Below are positions 37,917-50,045 of a stretch of DNA of 64,000 nt, piece by piece. Both the position numbers and the translations under genes were made by a program. Under the pieces are notes generated by a model. It worked only from the letters and a program-made list of their open reading frames with translations, was not told the DNA's origin and did no database searches. Numbering within the stretch: position 1 is the stretch's first letter; every line of letters starts with the position of its first letter. Source of the stretch: Triplophysa rosa (lineage: Eukaryota > Chordata > Actinopteri > Cypriniformes > Nemacheilidae); the NCBI RefSeq assembly GCF_024868665.1, contig NC_079907.1, positions 13,469,387 through 13,533,386 on the forward strand, read 5' to 3'.

Positions 37917-40900
37917 ATGGCAGGGTTGACAGGAAATGAAAGAATCCACACATTGCCCTGTGGGATCCAGAGGCCGGGTCTACATCCTGAGCAGCAGACA
38001 GGAGACACGGACAAAAGGGGCATCGTGATCCAGCTGACCGGCACAGAGGGTGAATGGGACAGTCTTGACGACAACGACCTCATATTCACCTTAGACTGCG
38101 ATGGCCAAAAGTCACTCAGCCCCCTCCCAAAGAAAAGGCCATGTTCGGTTGACGTTCAGGCTGAAGAGGAATGGGACCTAAACTCGCCTGCGTTCACCGT
38201 TCCTCTCTCCCCCTCTTCGCCGGGCTCCCTTGGCTCTGGCTTCCTAACACCTACCCACCGGCCCTTGGCGAGCCTAGTGAAGTCTTTATCTACGGAGTTG
38301 GAACTAAAGGAGTCCTCTCTAAAACCCAAGCCACTTCTCAGTCTCGTCAAGTCAATTTCCACAGAGCTTTCCCACAGCGAGCCGGAGGTGTCTCAATCCA
38401 AGTCTGATTCCAAGCTCAATCTGCACCTGTTGACGCAATTCACCCAATCTAAGAACCGCAACGGTGACTCCCGCACCGCCCCTCCATCTCCGGTCAACCT
38501 GTCCCCTACTGAGCCCAAAGCCAGCTTCTTCAGAATGGAGCTCGAGGACACTCGACGCAAGTTCTCCGAGGCCATGCAAGAACCTCTGAGCATGTTCAGT
38601 AAGATCATGCGTGAGGACAGTGTTGGCAGCCCCAAGCACCAAAGGAGCACCGGGTCAATGGAATCTCCGAGCTACAAAGGATTCGGAATTGGGAAATCGC
38701 TCACAGACTTGACCCTAGGCGAATCGCCGAAGAAAGTAAGGAAGGCAGATTGCGAGATACTACCGCAGTGCATCTGGCCTGTGAAACACCGCAAACATTG
38801 TGTTCATAAATCTTGCCTTGCCCATGATGACCACAATAGACAGGACGACGTTGCGCGTATCATGATGGAGTCCAACACACATGGCACCATGATCCAAAAC
38901 ACAAATACGAATAGAACCGATCAGCAAGGTTTGCCAGAAGATGTTGCAGAGCAATGTTCAACTCCAAAGGGTCTCATCTATGTCGCATTGCTATCGTACT
39001 GCTACTTTATCTTACCTATGTCTTCTTATTGTTCTGGGCTATTTTTCGGGTTAGCGTTTGGATTAATGTTGGGTCTTTTGCTCATCCGATGTGGCTCCAC
39101 CAGACACCCATCCACCAAGCAAAAAAGACAAAATTTCATCCCTTATAACAGCATTCTCTTTGAGCCCCTACAAAGCAAAGCTCCTTGCGTCAAGGTGAGT
39201 TTGATTCTCATTTTCGGTCCATTTTTAATCGCAGAATATGTGTGATACTTTGTGCAATGCGAACAGGTTGAGCGAATGAACATTGCATAACACATCGCAG
39301 GCACTGGTAATTTAAGTGCTAAGAAAAGCAAAAGAACAGCACCCCAGGTAACTTTCTCGCAGACTGCTGTTAAACCTAAGCCTGCATTTCAATGTGTCAA
39401 ATTATACGTCCTGCAGGAATAGGTTTTTTTAACTCAGTGTCTAAAGTATGCATTTAACATCTTGCTGCATTTCTCCAAAGATTCGGCAAGTGCCTCATTA
39501 CTTCTCCATTCCACGATTAATCTGTCTGTGGAAGAATAACACACGCCCACTGCTTGACACAACCAGCTACAGCTTGTATCCGGATGCTCCACTTCTTTAA
39601 TTTGTGTCTTCTTTGCAGTGAGAATGCAGGCAGATATTAAAATAGAATTTAACAAAAATATCTTTCTGTATCTCAGGGCTGGATGAATGAAATGTACGCA
39701 TACGATGTAGAAACCTACCACCCATCCCTTATGCACTCTGTGTATGCCACATTGGAAGGACCCTATTTGCGGCTTGACTACCCCCATAACAACATTCCCC
39801 GCTGGGCTGCCTTTGATGAGCCCTGCTATGAGACGAATTTCACCCGCTATGGGATATTTACACTCACTGGCAGCAAGGTTGGTGTATATACTGATTATAG
39901 GCTTTTAGTAGATGTACAATAGTCTTCTGTGATAGCATGACACATTTTCGCTCATGGCCTCTAAATCCAGCTGGCTTGAATTTTAATGTGGTTGATGTTG
40001 CGAGGATGCCACGTAATATTAATGAGATTGTTGCCTTGGCAACAGGTATTTATTTTGCCATTGGCTTTGGCTCGGAAAAGAGTGTGGAACAGGAAGTATC
40101 CCATCTGCATACGTTTGGCTGAAGGAGAAAGAGCTGTGGAGGAGGAGACGGTTGACGGACAGGGGGAGAAGCAGAAAACAGAGAAACTCATTGGCCATCC
40201 TATTACAATATTCCTTTTTGGAAGAACAGGGCGGGAAAAAGAGGAGTGGTTTCATCAATTACTTTCTGCGTCCGGCTGCAATGAAGAGGACCATTTTGAA
40301 TCCGTATTTGGTGGGAAACATATTATCAAATAGACTCAAGTCAAGTTAATTAAGTCAACATACAAATCAAACAAATCATTAACTTTGTGTTATGTAAAAG
40401 TTATTAAATAAAACTAAAAAATATCACTGTAGAAGTTACACATACATCACTTTTTTTACTCTGCAGATAAATCTGTGTTGCACGTGGAATGCCCGTCGGG
40501 TCTGTCACATGGTGATGAATGTAGGGAGAACATTGAGGATGTATTCCACAGTGACCCGGTTGGCAAAATAAAGGAGAACATTTTACCAGACTATACTTCT
40601 TACATGACCGGTCTCATCTTCTCAGGATATGACAGTCCTCTGACAAGCCCTTGCCATAGCAGCACCCAGAGTAGTCCTGCTGATAAAGAGCAGGTAAGGT
40701 ATGAGATGTATTTTAATGACATATTGACTGACAGTTTTCATTATCTTAATTAAAAAAAACACAAATTGTTAGACAGTGTGCCTTCTATTTCTTATTTGCA
40801 TTGTTTCAAAGTATTCTTTCTTCCCTTGTTAAAGCACAACTTTTGCTGCCATGAGGATGAAACAAAGCCTGTCTGGTTGAATGCTCTGATTGGCCGAATC

Positions 40901-43900
40901 TTTTGGGACTTCCTACATGAGAAGTACTGGGCCGATCAAGTCGCAACCAAGATACAGAGAAAGCTGAGCAAAATCCGGGTAAGGGGAGAGATAGGAATGA
41001 CAAGATGTTCTTTAATAGGATAATGTATTTTGTTTAAGATTAGTTTAAAGGAACTTATTATTTCCATAGAAAATGCAGTAAATCAATTTACTGAATTCAT
41101 GTAGTTGAAGATTAATTCAGAATATGACAAACTGACATCCCTGCTGAAATAAAAACAATAGAAATCCAAAAGAACCCATCACAGAAATTCTAATGGTTTC
41201 AATTCAAATACCACTATGACCAATTCTGTCTTCATTTACTCACCCTCAAGTTGTTCCAAATCTGTATACATTTCTTTGTTCTGATGAACACGGAGAAGGA
41301 TATTTCTATAACGCTTGTAACCAAACAGTTCTTGGCCACCATTTACTACCATAGTAGGAACATTTATTTTATAAATTTCATTGTTCCGTTGAACCCAAAA
41401 GAAGACATTTTGGAGAATGTAAACCGTTCTGGGGCACTTTTGACTGCCATTGTCATTTTTCCTACTATGGTAGTGGCCAAGAACTTTTTTTATTGGTGAT
41501 GTGTCCCTTTAAAAGCGCAGTTCACCCCCAAAAATAAAATGCTTTCACCATTTACTCACCTTCATGTCAAACCTGTATGACTTTCTTTCTTCTGCGGAAC
41601 ACAAAAGAAAATATTTTAAAGAACATTGGTAACAACATTGACCCCCATTGACTTCTATTATATGGACACAAACCACTGAGACATTTCTCAAAATATCTTC
41701 TCTTGTGTTCCACAGAAAAAATAATTATATACAGGATTTGTCCAACAGAAGAGTGAATAAATGATGACAGAATGTTTATTTTTGGGGCGAGCTATCCCTT
41801 TAAGAGTGATTCAATACAAGAACCATCTCATACACTAGTATGAGTAGTAATGTAATAATGTCTTTATTTTTATATTACGTCACTTTGTATTCTCAAATAA
41901 AATATTTTATTTTTATTAAAACGTTATTTATTCAGCGGTTTACTATATAGGTTTATACAGGCTATGAATGATTCCAACCTGCACATATGTCTGCATGTAT
42001 GTTTATCATCTTTTCCCACAGCTGCCTTACTTCATGGATGAGCTGACCCTCACTGAACTGGCCATGGGCTCCAGCATGCCCCAGATAACAGGCACGTCTC
42101 CGCCACAGGTCAACAGCAGAGGTAAACGTGCAGTCTTATAAAAGAGCACATTAGGTCATTCATCCATCAGGACTGCCTGAGCGTATGTGTTATTATGTTC
42201 CTGCACTGAGCAATAGATGAGATGTTATTATCCTCCTGTAATCCTCCTCTCAGTCAATAGCAGTGTATCTGAGCATGTATCTGTTTAACACACTCAGCTG
42301 TATGGTGATACGCTTACTGTAAGGCATATTATCCCCACGACTTATTATTGTGTGGAGCCCAGAGTGCGTCTTTCACTCTCTGCCTTATGATCTGTGTGTT
42401 ATGTAACACATAATGACATTTGGCAGAGTCGGACACTCATAGCATTTATGGATTTATAATGTGCGCTAATAGTTGTGTGAGTGTTTTACTGTGCTATAAT
42501 TATACATCATTTGTATAATCTGTGAACAGGTCAACACAAACATTTTTTGTGACAAGCAAATGAAATGCATTCATGCATAAGTCCTGATCATTAGTTGTTG
42601 TAATTGTACTTATTATAAAATGACTATTTAGCAATATATGTTTTGGGATATTGTTTTAGTAACAAAATTATTTTCTTGTGTCAGACATGTTGTCTACACT
42701 GTAAAAAATTGTTCTGTAAAATAACGGTAATATGCTGGCAGCAGAGACGCCAGTAATTTACCGTAATTTTACGTTATTCATGCTGTGAAATTATTTTACA
42801 GTATATTGCTGTAAAAATGAAATACAGTGCATTGCTGTTTTTCCCGTATTTATCGGTAAAATGCTGGCAGCAGAGACGAGCCCTTTTTAAATCGCGTAAG
42901 TTACTAACTACAGCTTGTTAGGCAGCAATTTCAAACATTACTTGATAATACTTCCTTTCTGAACCACATACTCTCGATAAAAGTTTTAAAAATGCTTTAT
43001 TTACCGTGTAATTTGAACATGCAAATGCAGGTTGGTGCAGATAAAGCGCTACGGATGGTCCGTCCTCGCGTGGGTCCTCTTCGGGCAGAAAAGTCTGACA
43101 TTTGTGGGAAAACTCCACCTGGCCAAAAGTACCTGACTGAAAATGATTCGGGACGCTAAAGAATTGTGAACTTACTGAACTGACGAAACAATCACGAACT
43201 TTCACAAAACTAATTCTCATGCTCCAAAAAAATACTGCATTGTACTGTTATTTACCCTCTGATATTTTCCTATGCTAAAAGGATATGCAAAAATATTCAG
43301 TTGACATTAACTGTTCTTTAATTTAGAAACAAATGTAAAAAATAGGATTTGTGGTAACTCACGATTTTGTATGTTTTTTTTTCAAGTCCACAACACTGTA
43401 AACCCCAACTGAAGCAACATAAAATTGCATGTTTTAACCATGTGAATTATAATTTAAACCTAAACAGTGTGATAGAAGTCAAAGTAAAAAAAATTGCTAA
43501 CAAAATACATATTTATTGTAGGACTGAGTAATACAATAAGTAAATAGAAAAAACATATGTTTTGCAGTATTTCAGTCTGTGTACCACATGTGTAGCCTAT
43601 ATACGTATAGGCCCTATATGTGTGATTGTGCCTGTTGGGTTTCTGCGTATACTTGATGGCTGATTTGATCATATTTATGCTTGTGCTTGGTAATCAAGGG
43701 ATCAATGTTTGTGAAATGCCAATTGTGTGTAATGAGCTGGAGTGCAAAAAAGTCTGCCATTTTATAATTTTTAAGACCGCATGTCCACTGGGATGGACAT
43801 TAAATAAATAAAATCCTGTGTTGTACAACTCTAATATATCTTTAGATTTTTTTGAAAAACATAACATCATCAAATAAAATATAACAGGGGCAAGACAATG

Positions 43901-46900
43901 AGGTTACCAGTAACTTGGTAAACAATCTGTGAGGTATTATTAAAATGATAGAAACATGCAGTTTTATTGGTCTAAACCAAAAAAGACATAATGTCCATTC
44001 TTATTGAAGCAGGGTCTGAAGGGGTTAACACAGCCCACAATGCATTGCATACAGTACAACAGTAGATTACTGTTGACAGATGGCTGTAAATTAACAGTAG
44101 TTTCTTAAACTGCAAAATAATGCCCAGGATGCATTGTTTTCTACAGTATATTACTGTTTTAACAAAAAAAACCAGTATGTTACTGTCAGAATATGGCAGT
44201 TTTTTAACAGCAATTTTTTTACAGTGTAGTGCATTGCTCTTGTGCTGTAAACTCAGTTAGATGTGATGCTCATGTTAGAGATACGGGTTTATTTTTGTGT
44301 CCTGTTCCTCCATTGTTTTCCATCAACTCTCAACTCAAATGTCTTTTTTTGTCAGGTCTTTGGTTACATTTGGAAGTGGAGTACACAGGGGCTCTGCAAA
44401 TGATTCTGGAGACCAAGATTAACCTCTCCAGACTTGGAAAGGAGGGAGTACTGGAAGCAGACACAGAGTTGGAGACCATCAATGATTTGTGAGTTTCTGT
44501 AGAATTAAATAAAATTATCCTGAAGAATATATTTTTTTCTCCAATATTTAGTGTTGCCTGAACAGCAGGGTCAGCAAGTTTTAAAACCACATTGTTTGGT
44601 ATTTTGTTTGATTATAAAAGTTTTTAATTTATTTAGAAAAACATATTTATGGGCATAGTCAACCTTTCTCACAGGAATTCGTAACTTTTTTACGAGGTGG
44701 TTTTTTTTCCCGTATGAATTCGTACGTTGTGAATCGTACAAAGACGTATGATTACTAGAAAAAAAGCAATACTGAAACCACACCCCTAACGTCACTGGCG
44801 CAAAAGCAAATCATACTAAAATATACCAATGAGATTGTACGAATTAGCCACATCGTAAAATAGTTACATTTTTGCCGTGAGATTTTGTTGGCATAGTTCA
44901 AACAAAATTTTTTATTCTGTCATCTTCTCATGTCATTCCAAACCTCTGTGACTTTCTTTCTTCTGCAGAACACAAAAGAAGATATTTTGACAACAACATT
45001 GACCCTCATTAACTTTCATTGTATGGACACAAGACCACTAAGACATTTTTCAAAATATCTTCTTTTGTGTTCCACAGGAAAAAGAGTCACATAAAGGCTT
45101 TGAATGAAATGAAGGTGATGACAGTTTTTTGGGGGGAGAACAGTCCCTTTAATTTGTAATATTAACAATGGGGACTCCGTTGCATCTCAGCAAGAAGGTT
45201 CCTGGTTTGAGTCCTGGCTCAACAGAGTTTCTCTTTGTCATTGTGTGTTTTCTCTGAGTACTCTGGGTTCCCCACTGTCCAATACATGAAGTCTAGGTGC
45301 ACTGGAGACAATAAATTAATTTTAGTTCTGTGAGTGCCCTGTAATAGACTTGCGATCTATTCAGGGTGTACTCTGCCTGTGGCCCAAGATGATTGTATCC
45401 TTGCTTGTATTTAAGCAAGATGCTCAACACATTGTAATGATATTGTATAACAATATAATATATAGTCTAAATTAAAAGTATTAATATTAATATAAATATA
45501 TTATAAAATAGTTTTATAATGAATCTCTGTCAGGTCTAGAATCTCAGTGCTGGCTGACAGTGATGAAGAATCTTCAAGTGCAGGATCCTCTGATGAAGAT
45601 GACACTGCTGACACTCATGGATCTCTGGCAGAGAAGACTCTGTCTGCTGCGGAGGGGTAATGACTGTTAACTCATGCTTTACTGTTAACTGAAAAGAAAT
45701 CAAAATAAATCACAAAATAAAACCTACTCAATTAACTCTACTGAGATCAATGATGCATTTTTACCAAAGTGAAAACTATGTTGTTACAAGAATAACTAGA
45801 TTTTGATTGTTTTTTAGGATTTTATTATAATAAGACTATTTAAATGTACTTTATGTTAAATCATTTGAAATCATCTTTTGTCCTCCTTGAATATTGTCAG
45901 AGACACCCTACTGGGCCACGGTCCACTAAAAGGATAGTTCACCGAAAAATGAAAATTCTGTCATTTCTTCCCCCTCTTGTCATTTCAAACCTGTATTACT
46001 TTCTTTCTTCTGCTGAACACAAAAGAAGATCATTTGAAGAATGTTGGTAACCGAAGCATGGTGGTACCCATTCACTTGCGTTGGTTTTGTGTCTATACGA
46101 TAGAATGAATGCGTACCGCCAATGTTTGGTTACCAGTATTATTCAAAACATCTTTTGTGTTTTGCACAAAGTCATTCAGATTAGAATTTTTGTTCATTTA
46201 AGCTTTCCTGTAGCTCAGTGGTAAGAGCATGTCGCTAGCAACACCAAGGTCATGGGTTCAATCCCAGGGGATTGCACATACTCAGATACAATGTATAGTA
46301 TAATGCAATGTAAGTCACTTTGGCTAAAAGTGTCTGCCAAATGTAATTTGTAATATTAACAATGGGCGACTCTTTACTATTTAGACATAGTGTTTATACA
46401 CCACTTATGAGGGCAATGTTGTGTTTATATTACGTCTTTAACATATTATTACTTCTGTTCTTTTTTTTAGTTCTTTGACAAAATTTCAACGCCACCTAAT
46501 GAAATTTGTTTTTTCTCCCCACAGAGCCGCAGCAGGTGGCAGCACTAGTAGGCGGATTTTGCGATTTGTTGACAAGGTTGCTAAATCAAAGTGCTTTCAG
46601 AAGGCCACAGAAAATGAATACATCAAAAAGAAGTTTGAAGAAATGTCCAACACCCCTCTGCTGCTTGCGGTGGAAGTTCAGGAGCTCTCTGGAACACTTG
46701 CTGTGAACATTCCTCCTCCCCCCACTGACAGAATATGGTATGTGCCATTCTCTTAAAACTGACATGCTCTGCTTATGTTGCATTAGGGAGTGAAGCTTTG
46801 CCTAAGCTCACAAGATGTTTACAAAGATTATCTCGATTAATCATGTTCCTTAGAATTTGGTATTATTTGCTCTTTGATTACAAGTTTGACACAAGATTGT

Positions 46901-47517
46901 AATTAAATTTCAATTTGAGATTTAAGGATTAGAACATGTCTAAAGCTGTATTTGAAAGGAAATCTTGTAGCGTTGGGGTAAAGCACAAGCCCTTAGACTG
47001 AAATATCCTAAACCACAGCTAAAATCTTATTTCATATTTTTATTTTATTTCATTTTAAATCATAAAAGTAATCATAAAAATAACCAATTAGAAACTTTTT
47101 GTGGCGTTTTCTCAGGTACAGTTTCTGCTTCCCTCCGAAGCTTGATCTAAGAGTCAGACCCAAATTGGGAGAACGAGAAGTGACTTTCTGTCATGTGACT
47201 GAATGGATTGAAAAGAAGCTACAGGATGAGTTTCAGGTACATTTTCAGCACTCTTTAGAGAACTCAATGTACGTAACTACACATAGACAAACATGTTAAG
47301 CATATTGCAATTTTTAAATGCCTAAAGAACCCACATCACAATTTCTCAATGTTCTTCTATTTTCCAGAAAGTTTTTGTTTTGCCCAACATGGATGATATT
47401 TACTTGCCACTGATGCATTCTGGGATGGAAAATGTACACCCTGCACAGGTTTCCCGTCATTCATCTGTTGCCTCCACTGAAAGATGTGATACGGAACAGA
47501 CTTCAGAATTACAGTAG
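37917..47517 (+). CDS. tex2l: Testis-expressed protein 2-like, SMP-domain lipid-transfer protein
   Basis: TEX2 proteins are ER-anchored and carry an SMP lipid-transfer module at membrane contacts. Exons 37917-39194, 39677-39877, 40046-40310, 40467-40693, 40835-40978, 42022-42121, 44356-44488, 45534-45656, 46525-46737, 47116-47236 and 47368-47517 give 984 residues. Residues 1-345 are Ser/Pro-rich and disordered, with two LVKSxSTEL repeats. A membrane hairpin spans about 352-392 (LIYVALLSYCYFILPM, then FGLAFGLMLGLLLI). A PH-like region follows (ATLEGPYLRLDYP, LARKRVWNRKYPIC). The SMP domain starts at about 668 (KPVWLNALIGRIFWDFL, LWLHLEVEYTGALQMILETK, ILRFVDKVAKSKCFQ, RPKLGEREVTFCHVTEWIEKKL). 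It is shorter than human TEX2 (about 1130), so tex2-like is my paralogue guess. Exon 4's acceptor at 40045 is chosen by phase. Confidence 0.9.
41139..41215. repeat. MITE fragment (CCCTGCTGAAATAAAAACAATAG family)
   Basis: One end of the family seen whole at 22881-23164. It stops at the boundary with the next element. Confidence 0.6.
41219..41512. mobile_element. TTAA MITE, copy 4 (diverged)
   Basis: TTCATTTACTCACCCTCAAG and CCAAACAGTTCTTGGCCACC arms with a complementary right half; it ends GTGTCCCTTTAA at about 41512. It lies in a tex2-like intron and directly abuts copy 5. Confidence 0.65.
41509..41803. mobile_element. TTAA MITE, copy 5, in tandem with copy 4
   Basis: TTAA at 41509-41512 and 41800-41803; ends AGCGCAGTTCACCCCC and GGGGCGAGCTATCCCTTTAA. 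It shares its left TTAA with copy 4, so the two sit head to tail. Confidence 0.75.
42694..44229. mobile_element. Nonautonomous DNA transposon with CTACACTGTAAAAAATTG ends
   Basis: CTACACTGTAAAAAATTG at the left is matched by CAATTTTTTTACAGTGTAG at the right, 1.5 kb apart. The interior repeats TACAGTATATTACTGTT and GCTGGCAGCAGAGACG modules. No transposase frame is recognised. It lies in tex2-like intron 7; exon 8 begins about 130 bases after it. Confidence 0.7.
44905..45152. mobile_element. TTAA MITE, copy 6
   Basis: Arms CTTTCTTTCTTCTGCAGAAC and complement, ending GAACAGTCCCTTTAA. The left end is eroded. It lies in a tex2-like intron. Confidence 0.7.
45170..45450 (+). mobile_element. Degenerate tRNA-derived SINE
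   Basis: CTCAGCAAGAAGGTTCCTGG then TTTGAGTCCTGGCT resembles a B box (GGTTCGAGTCC). It is followed by the TTTTCTCTGAGTACTCTGGG body and GTCCAATACATGAAG seen in fish DANA-like SINEs. It is heavily diverged, so family naming is tentative. Confidence 0.55.
45927..46201. mobile_element. TTAA MITE, copy 7
   Basis: Starts TAAAAGGATAGTTCACCG, with a TTTCTTTCTTCTGCTGAACA arm. The right half is truncated, ending near TTAA at 46198-46201, immediately before the SINE. Confidence 0.7.
46202..46345 (+). mobile_element. tRNA-derived SINE
   Basis: TCCTGTAGCTCAGTGGTAAG is an A box region and GGTCATGGGTTCAATCCC a B box, forming a tRNA-like head without full cloverleaf pairing. It is followed by a non-tRNA body with the conserved GTAAGTCACTTTGGCTAAAA and GTGTCTGCCAAATG tail known from cyprinid SINEs of the HAmo type. 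Confidence 0.8.
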
Positions 47518-47787
47518 TGCCTCCTTGTGGACAGACATAAAAATACACTAGTTCCATAAACTCAAATCTGATGTCATTCAGATTTAATTTTATTGAAACA
47601 TTACAGCACAGATCAAACGATCAGTGGCTTTCAAATATACATAAGCAAATATACATAAGCATGCTGTGGTTTATTGTGAATATAGTCATAATATTGTTTT
47701 TAAAAGGCACAATTTTGGGTGCTTAATGGTTTTCATGAAATGTTTACCAGAAATATTACTGATGTAAATAATTTTTCTTTCAAGGAA

Positions 47788-47793
47788 AATAAA
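47788..47793 (+). terminator. tex2-like poly(A) signal (candidate)
   Basis: AATAAATAAA about 270 bases past the stop. Other candidates follow, so the main site is uncertain. Confidence 0.5.
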
Positions 47794-48490
47794 TAAATGC
47801 AATACTTCTATTAGAAGATATGGTCATTGATATGTAAAAAAGTAACAAATACAAATTGTAGCTCAGTGAAATTGTGAATCATGAATAAACCACAGCTGTT
47901 GACCAGTTGGCATCAAGGACTGGAACTATCCATTTTATAATCTACACAAAAATGAGTTAATTAGACATCTAATACAATGATTACAAAGCACAAAGGGCCA
48001 TTTGTCGGTTTTACAGTCACTTTCGTGCCAGTTTATAGATGTTGTTGCCATATTGGCTTGCTTTGTCAGTAAACCATTTTATTGCTGCATTGTATTTACA
48101 CCGTGGCATGACAGCTGTTGTTTTAGGCATTATTTGTCATAAACCTGTTAAAGTACTAGATAATTGCTTAAATAAAATACATTTTGTAAAACTGTCAAAT
48201 TAAATACCGCTCATTAAAAAAGGCATCATTTTGACAAACATCAAAGACAAAAGAAAAAATATTTGTTTCACTTCAAAATTGTTATTTCCAACCACATGCA
48301 AGCATTTAAATGTGAAAATTTGTTTTGTTTACGGTTTACGCATTAGAAATACTCTAAAAATAATATTCTTTTTTGTTAATCATGTTCTATTTTCTAGAAA
48401 CTTGTAAAATTTGTAATATTGATGTGTAATACAAACTATGCTGTCTTTTAGATACATAAAAAACAGGACAAAGACTCTGCTTCTCTGTTT

Positions 48491-48496
48491 TAGCAA
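48491..48496 (-). terminator. rnf151 poly(A) signal (candidate)
   Basis: ATTAAA on the minus strand, 76 bases past the rnf151 stop codon. It overlaps a plus-strand AATAAA. Confidence 0.45.
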
Positions 48497-48571
48497 ACAT
48501 TTAATAAAAATGCAAATGCATACAAAAACTTGAATGTATTACTGTATTCTGTAAAATGGCTGTTTTCACGG

Positions 48572-50025
48572 TTATAGTGAATGTGATGTAGATCTCACTC
48601 TTGAACTGTGATGATGTCTGCTAGAGTTGTGGCTGGTGTTAGTGTTTGTCAAAGTGTTAGATCCCTGCTCTGCTTCAACCTCCAGATCACCAAGCTCCAG
48701 GTTCTCACACAGCAGGTTTATCTGCCTCTTTATTTGAGCCATGCGACTCTGCATGCGCATTATCGTCCTGCGCAGGTTGGTTGCAACGGCTCTCTGCTTC
48801 CGCCGCTCGGTTACAAAGCGATGATGTAATTCTCTGTAGCAGTTGTGTTGGTCCTGGTTCTCACGCAAGAGCATCGTGCCGCAGCCCATTGGACACAGCT
48901 GTCTCCAGTAGCTGCAGCTCTGCTCATGGGCCTGCGCGTCTTTCCTCATCACCTGTTCTCCACAGCCATCATACGGGCAGAGCTGCAGTTCATATGGACA
49001 GTTAGAGATGTGGAGATATTCACTGGAAAGAGGGAAAGTGGCCCTGCAGCCTTGTTGTTGGTTTCGGCACTAAAAACAAAGACACATGTTGTATCAAGTT
49101 TATATTTTAAATGCTGTGTTTTGAAATAATTTATAAAGTAACATAAATGTGTATTATCCATTGTGCCTACCTTGATTGTTAAACGGCCGATGGATTTACT
49201 CAAACGAAACAAAACAAGCATTTGGTTTTGGTCGATAGACTTCCTACAGCATGGGCATTTCACCTGTCTAAAATCACAGAGACTTTAATGCTTGCTTAAA
49301 AATCCAATTATTTGCTTTACAATTATTGGTTGTTAAATTGATACCGTTTCATCCACAGTAAAATGCATTCTTTGCAGAAGACGTGGTTGCATGTAAGTCG
49401 TACAGGGCAGCATATGACCGCTCTACAGATGACACAAATCAGATCATGGTCCGGAGTGTCCACAAACTGCTCCACTTCATAGCCTCCACTCTGAAATCAC
49501 ACAATATAAAAAAAATGTCATATTTGTTGTCATGTCAACACTGTAAAAGATCTGTAAAAAAATGAAATTTACTGTACCGTAAATATACCGTAATTTTTTT
49601 AACAAAAATTTCTAAATTCTTGTAAATTTGCAGTCTTTTTTTGTAATTTGACGGTAATTTTACTGTGTTTCAAAAACAGACTGTATAAAAAGAATCGTAA
49701 AAACAGAACATTTTCTGGCAGCTGGGATGCCAGAAATATACCGTAAAAATAACAGTTTTTCACTGTCTAAATGTTTTTCTTGTAAATTTGTATTCTTTTT
49801 CTGTGATTTTACACTTTTTACTTTATACGTAAAAATCGTTTAAAAAATAACAGTAAAATAACACAAATAAAACAGTTTTTTTACAGTGAATGCTAAAATT
49901 AAGCAACACAAGGTACATTAAGAATGACTATTTTTTTAAATATACATTATTTTAACTTTTTTTCTACAAAGAAAATTAAATATTCAATGTAACGAAAGAA
50001 ACAAGAGTTAAAAGAAACTCACCAT
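48572..50025 (-). CDS. rnf151: RING finger protein 151 (RING plus TRAF-type zinc fingers)
   Basis: Probable E3 ubiquitin ligase; the mammalian orthologue is testis-expressed and implicated in acrosome formation through dysbindin. Exons 50025-50023, 49490-49345, 49267-49171 and 49069-48572 give 247 residues (human 245). The start codon alone makes up the coding part of exon 1 (ATG|GTGAGT). The C3HC4 RING is at about residues 17-60 (CVICRAVICCPVRL, CNHVFCKECI, CPCCRK). TRAF-type zinc fingers follow (CRNQQQGC, CPYDGC, SYWRQLCPMGCG, HNCYRELHHRF), then a coiled coil (RRTIMRMQSRMAQIKRQI) and a low-complexity Ser/His/Thr tail. Orientation is convergent with tex2-like and tandem with noxo1. Confidence 0.93.
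49545..49889. mobile_element. MITE with AACACTGTAAAA ends in rnf151 intron 1
   Basis: CAACACTGTAAAAGATCTGT at the left and ACAGTTTTTTTACAGTG at the right bracket TACCGTAA modules; related in ends to the element at 42694-44229. Confidence 0.65.
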
Positions 50026-50045
50026 TTTTCTCTGTTAGTGCGTTG

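Noticed and set aside
39878..40080. Acceptor for tex2-like exon 4 within GGAACAG|GAAG near 40093
   Set aside because: Phase does not fit the previous donor. The acceptor at 40045 (GGCAACAG) keeps frame 0 and adds VFILPLALARKR, which continues naturally into VWNRKYPIC.
42918..43220. 100-residue open frame on minus
   Set aside because: Lies wholly inside the 42694-44229 nonautonomous element and shows no recognisable domain.
46202..46280. Possible tRNA gene (A and B boxes present)
   Set aside because: The cloverleaf does not close and the unit continues into a SINE body and tail, so it is a tRNA-derived SINE.
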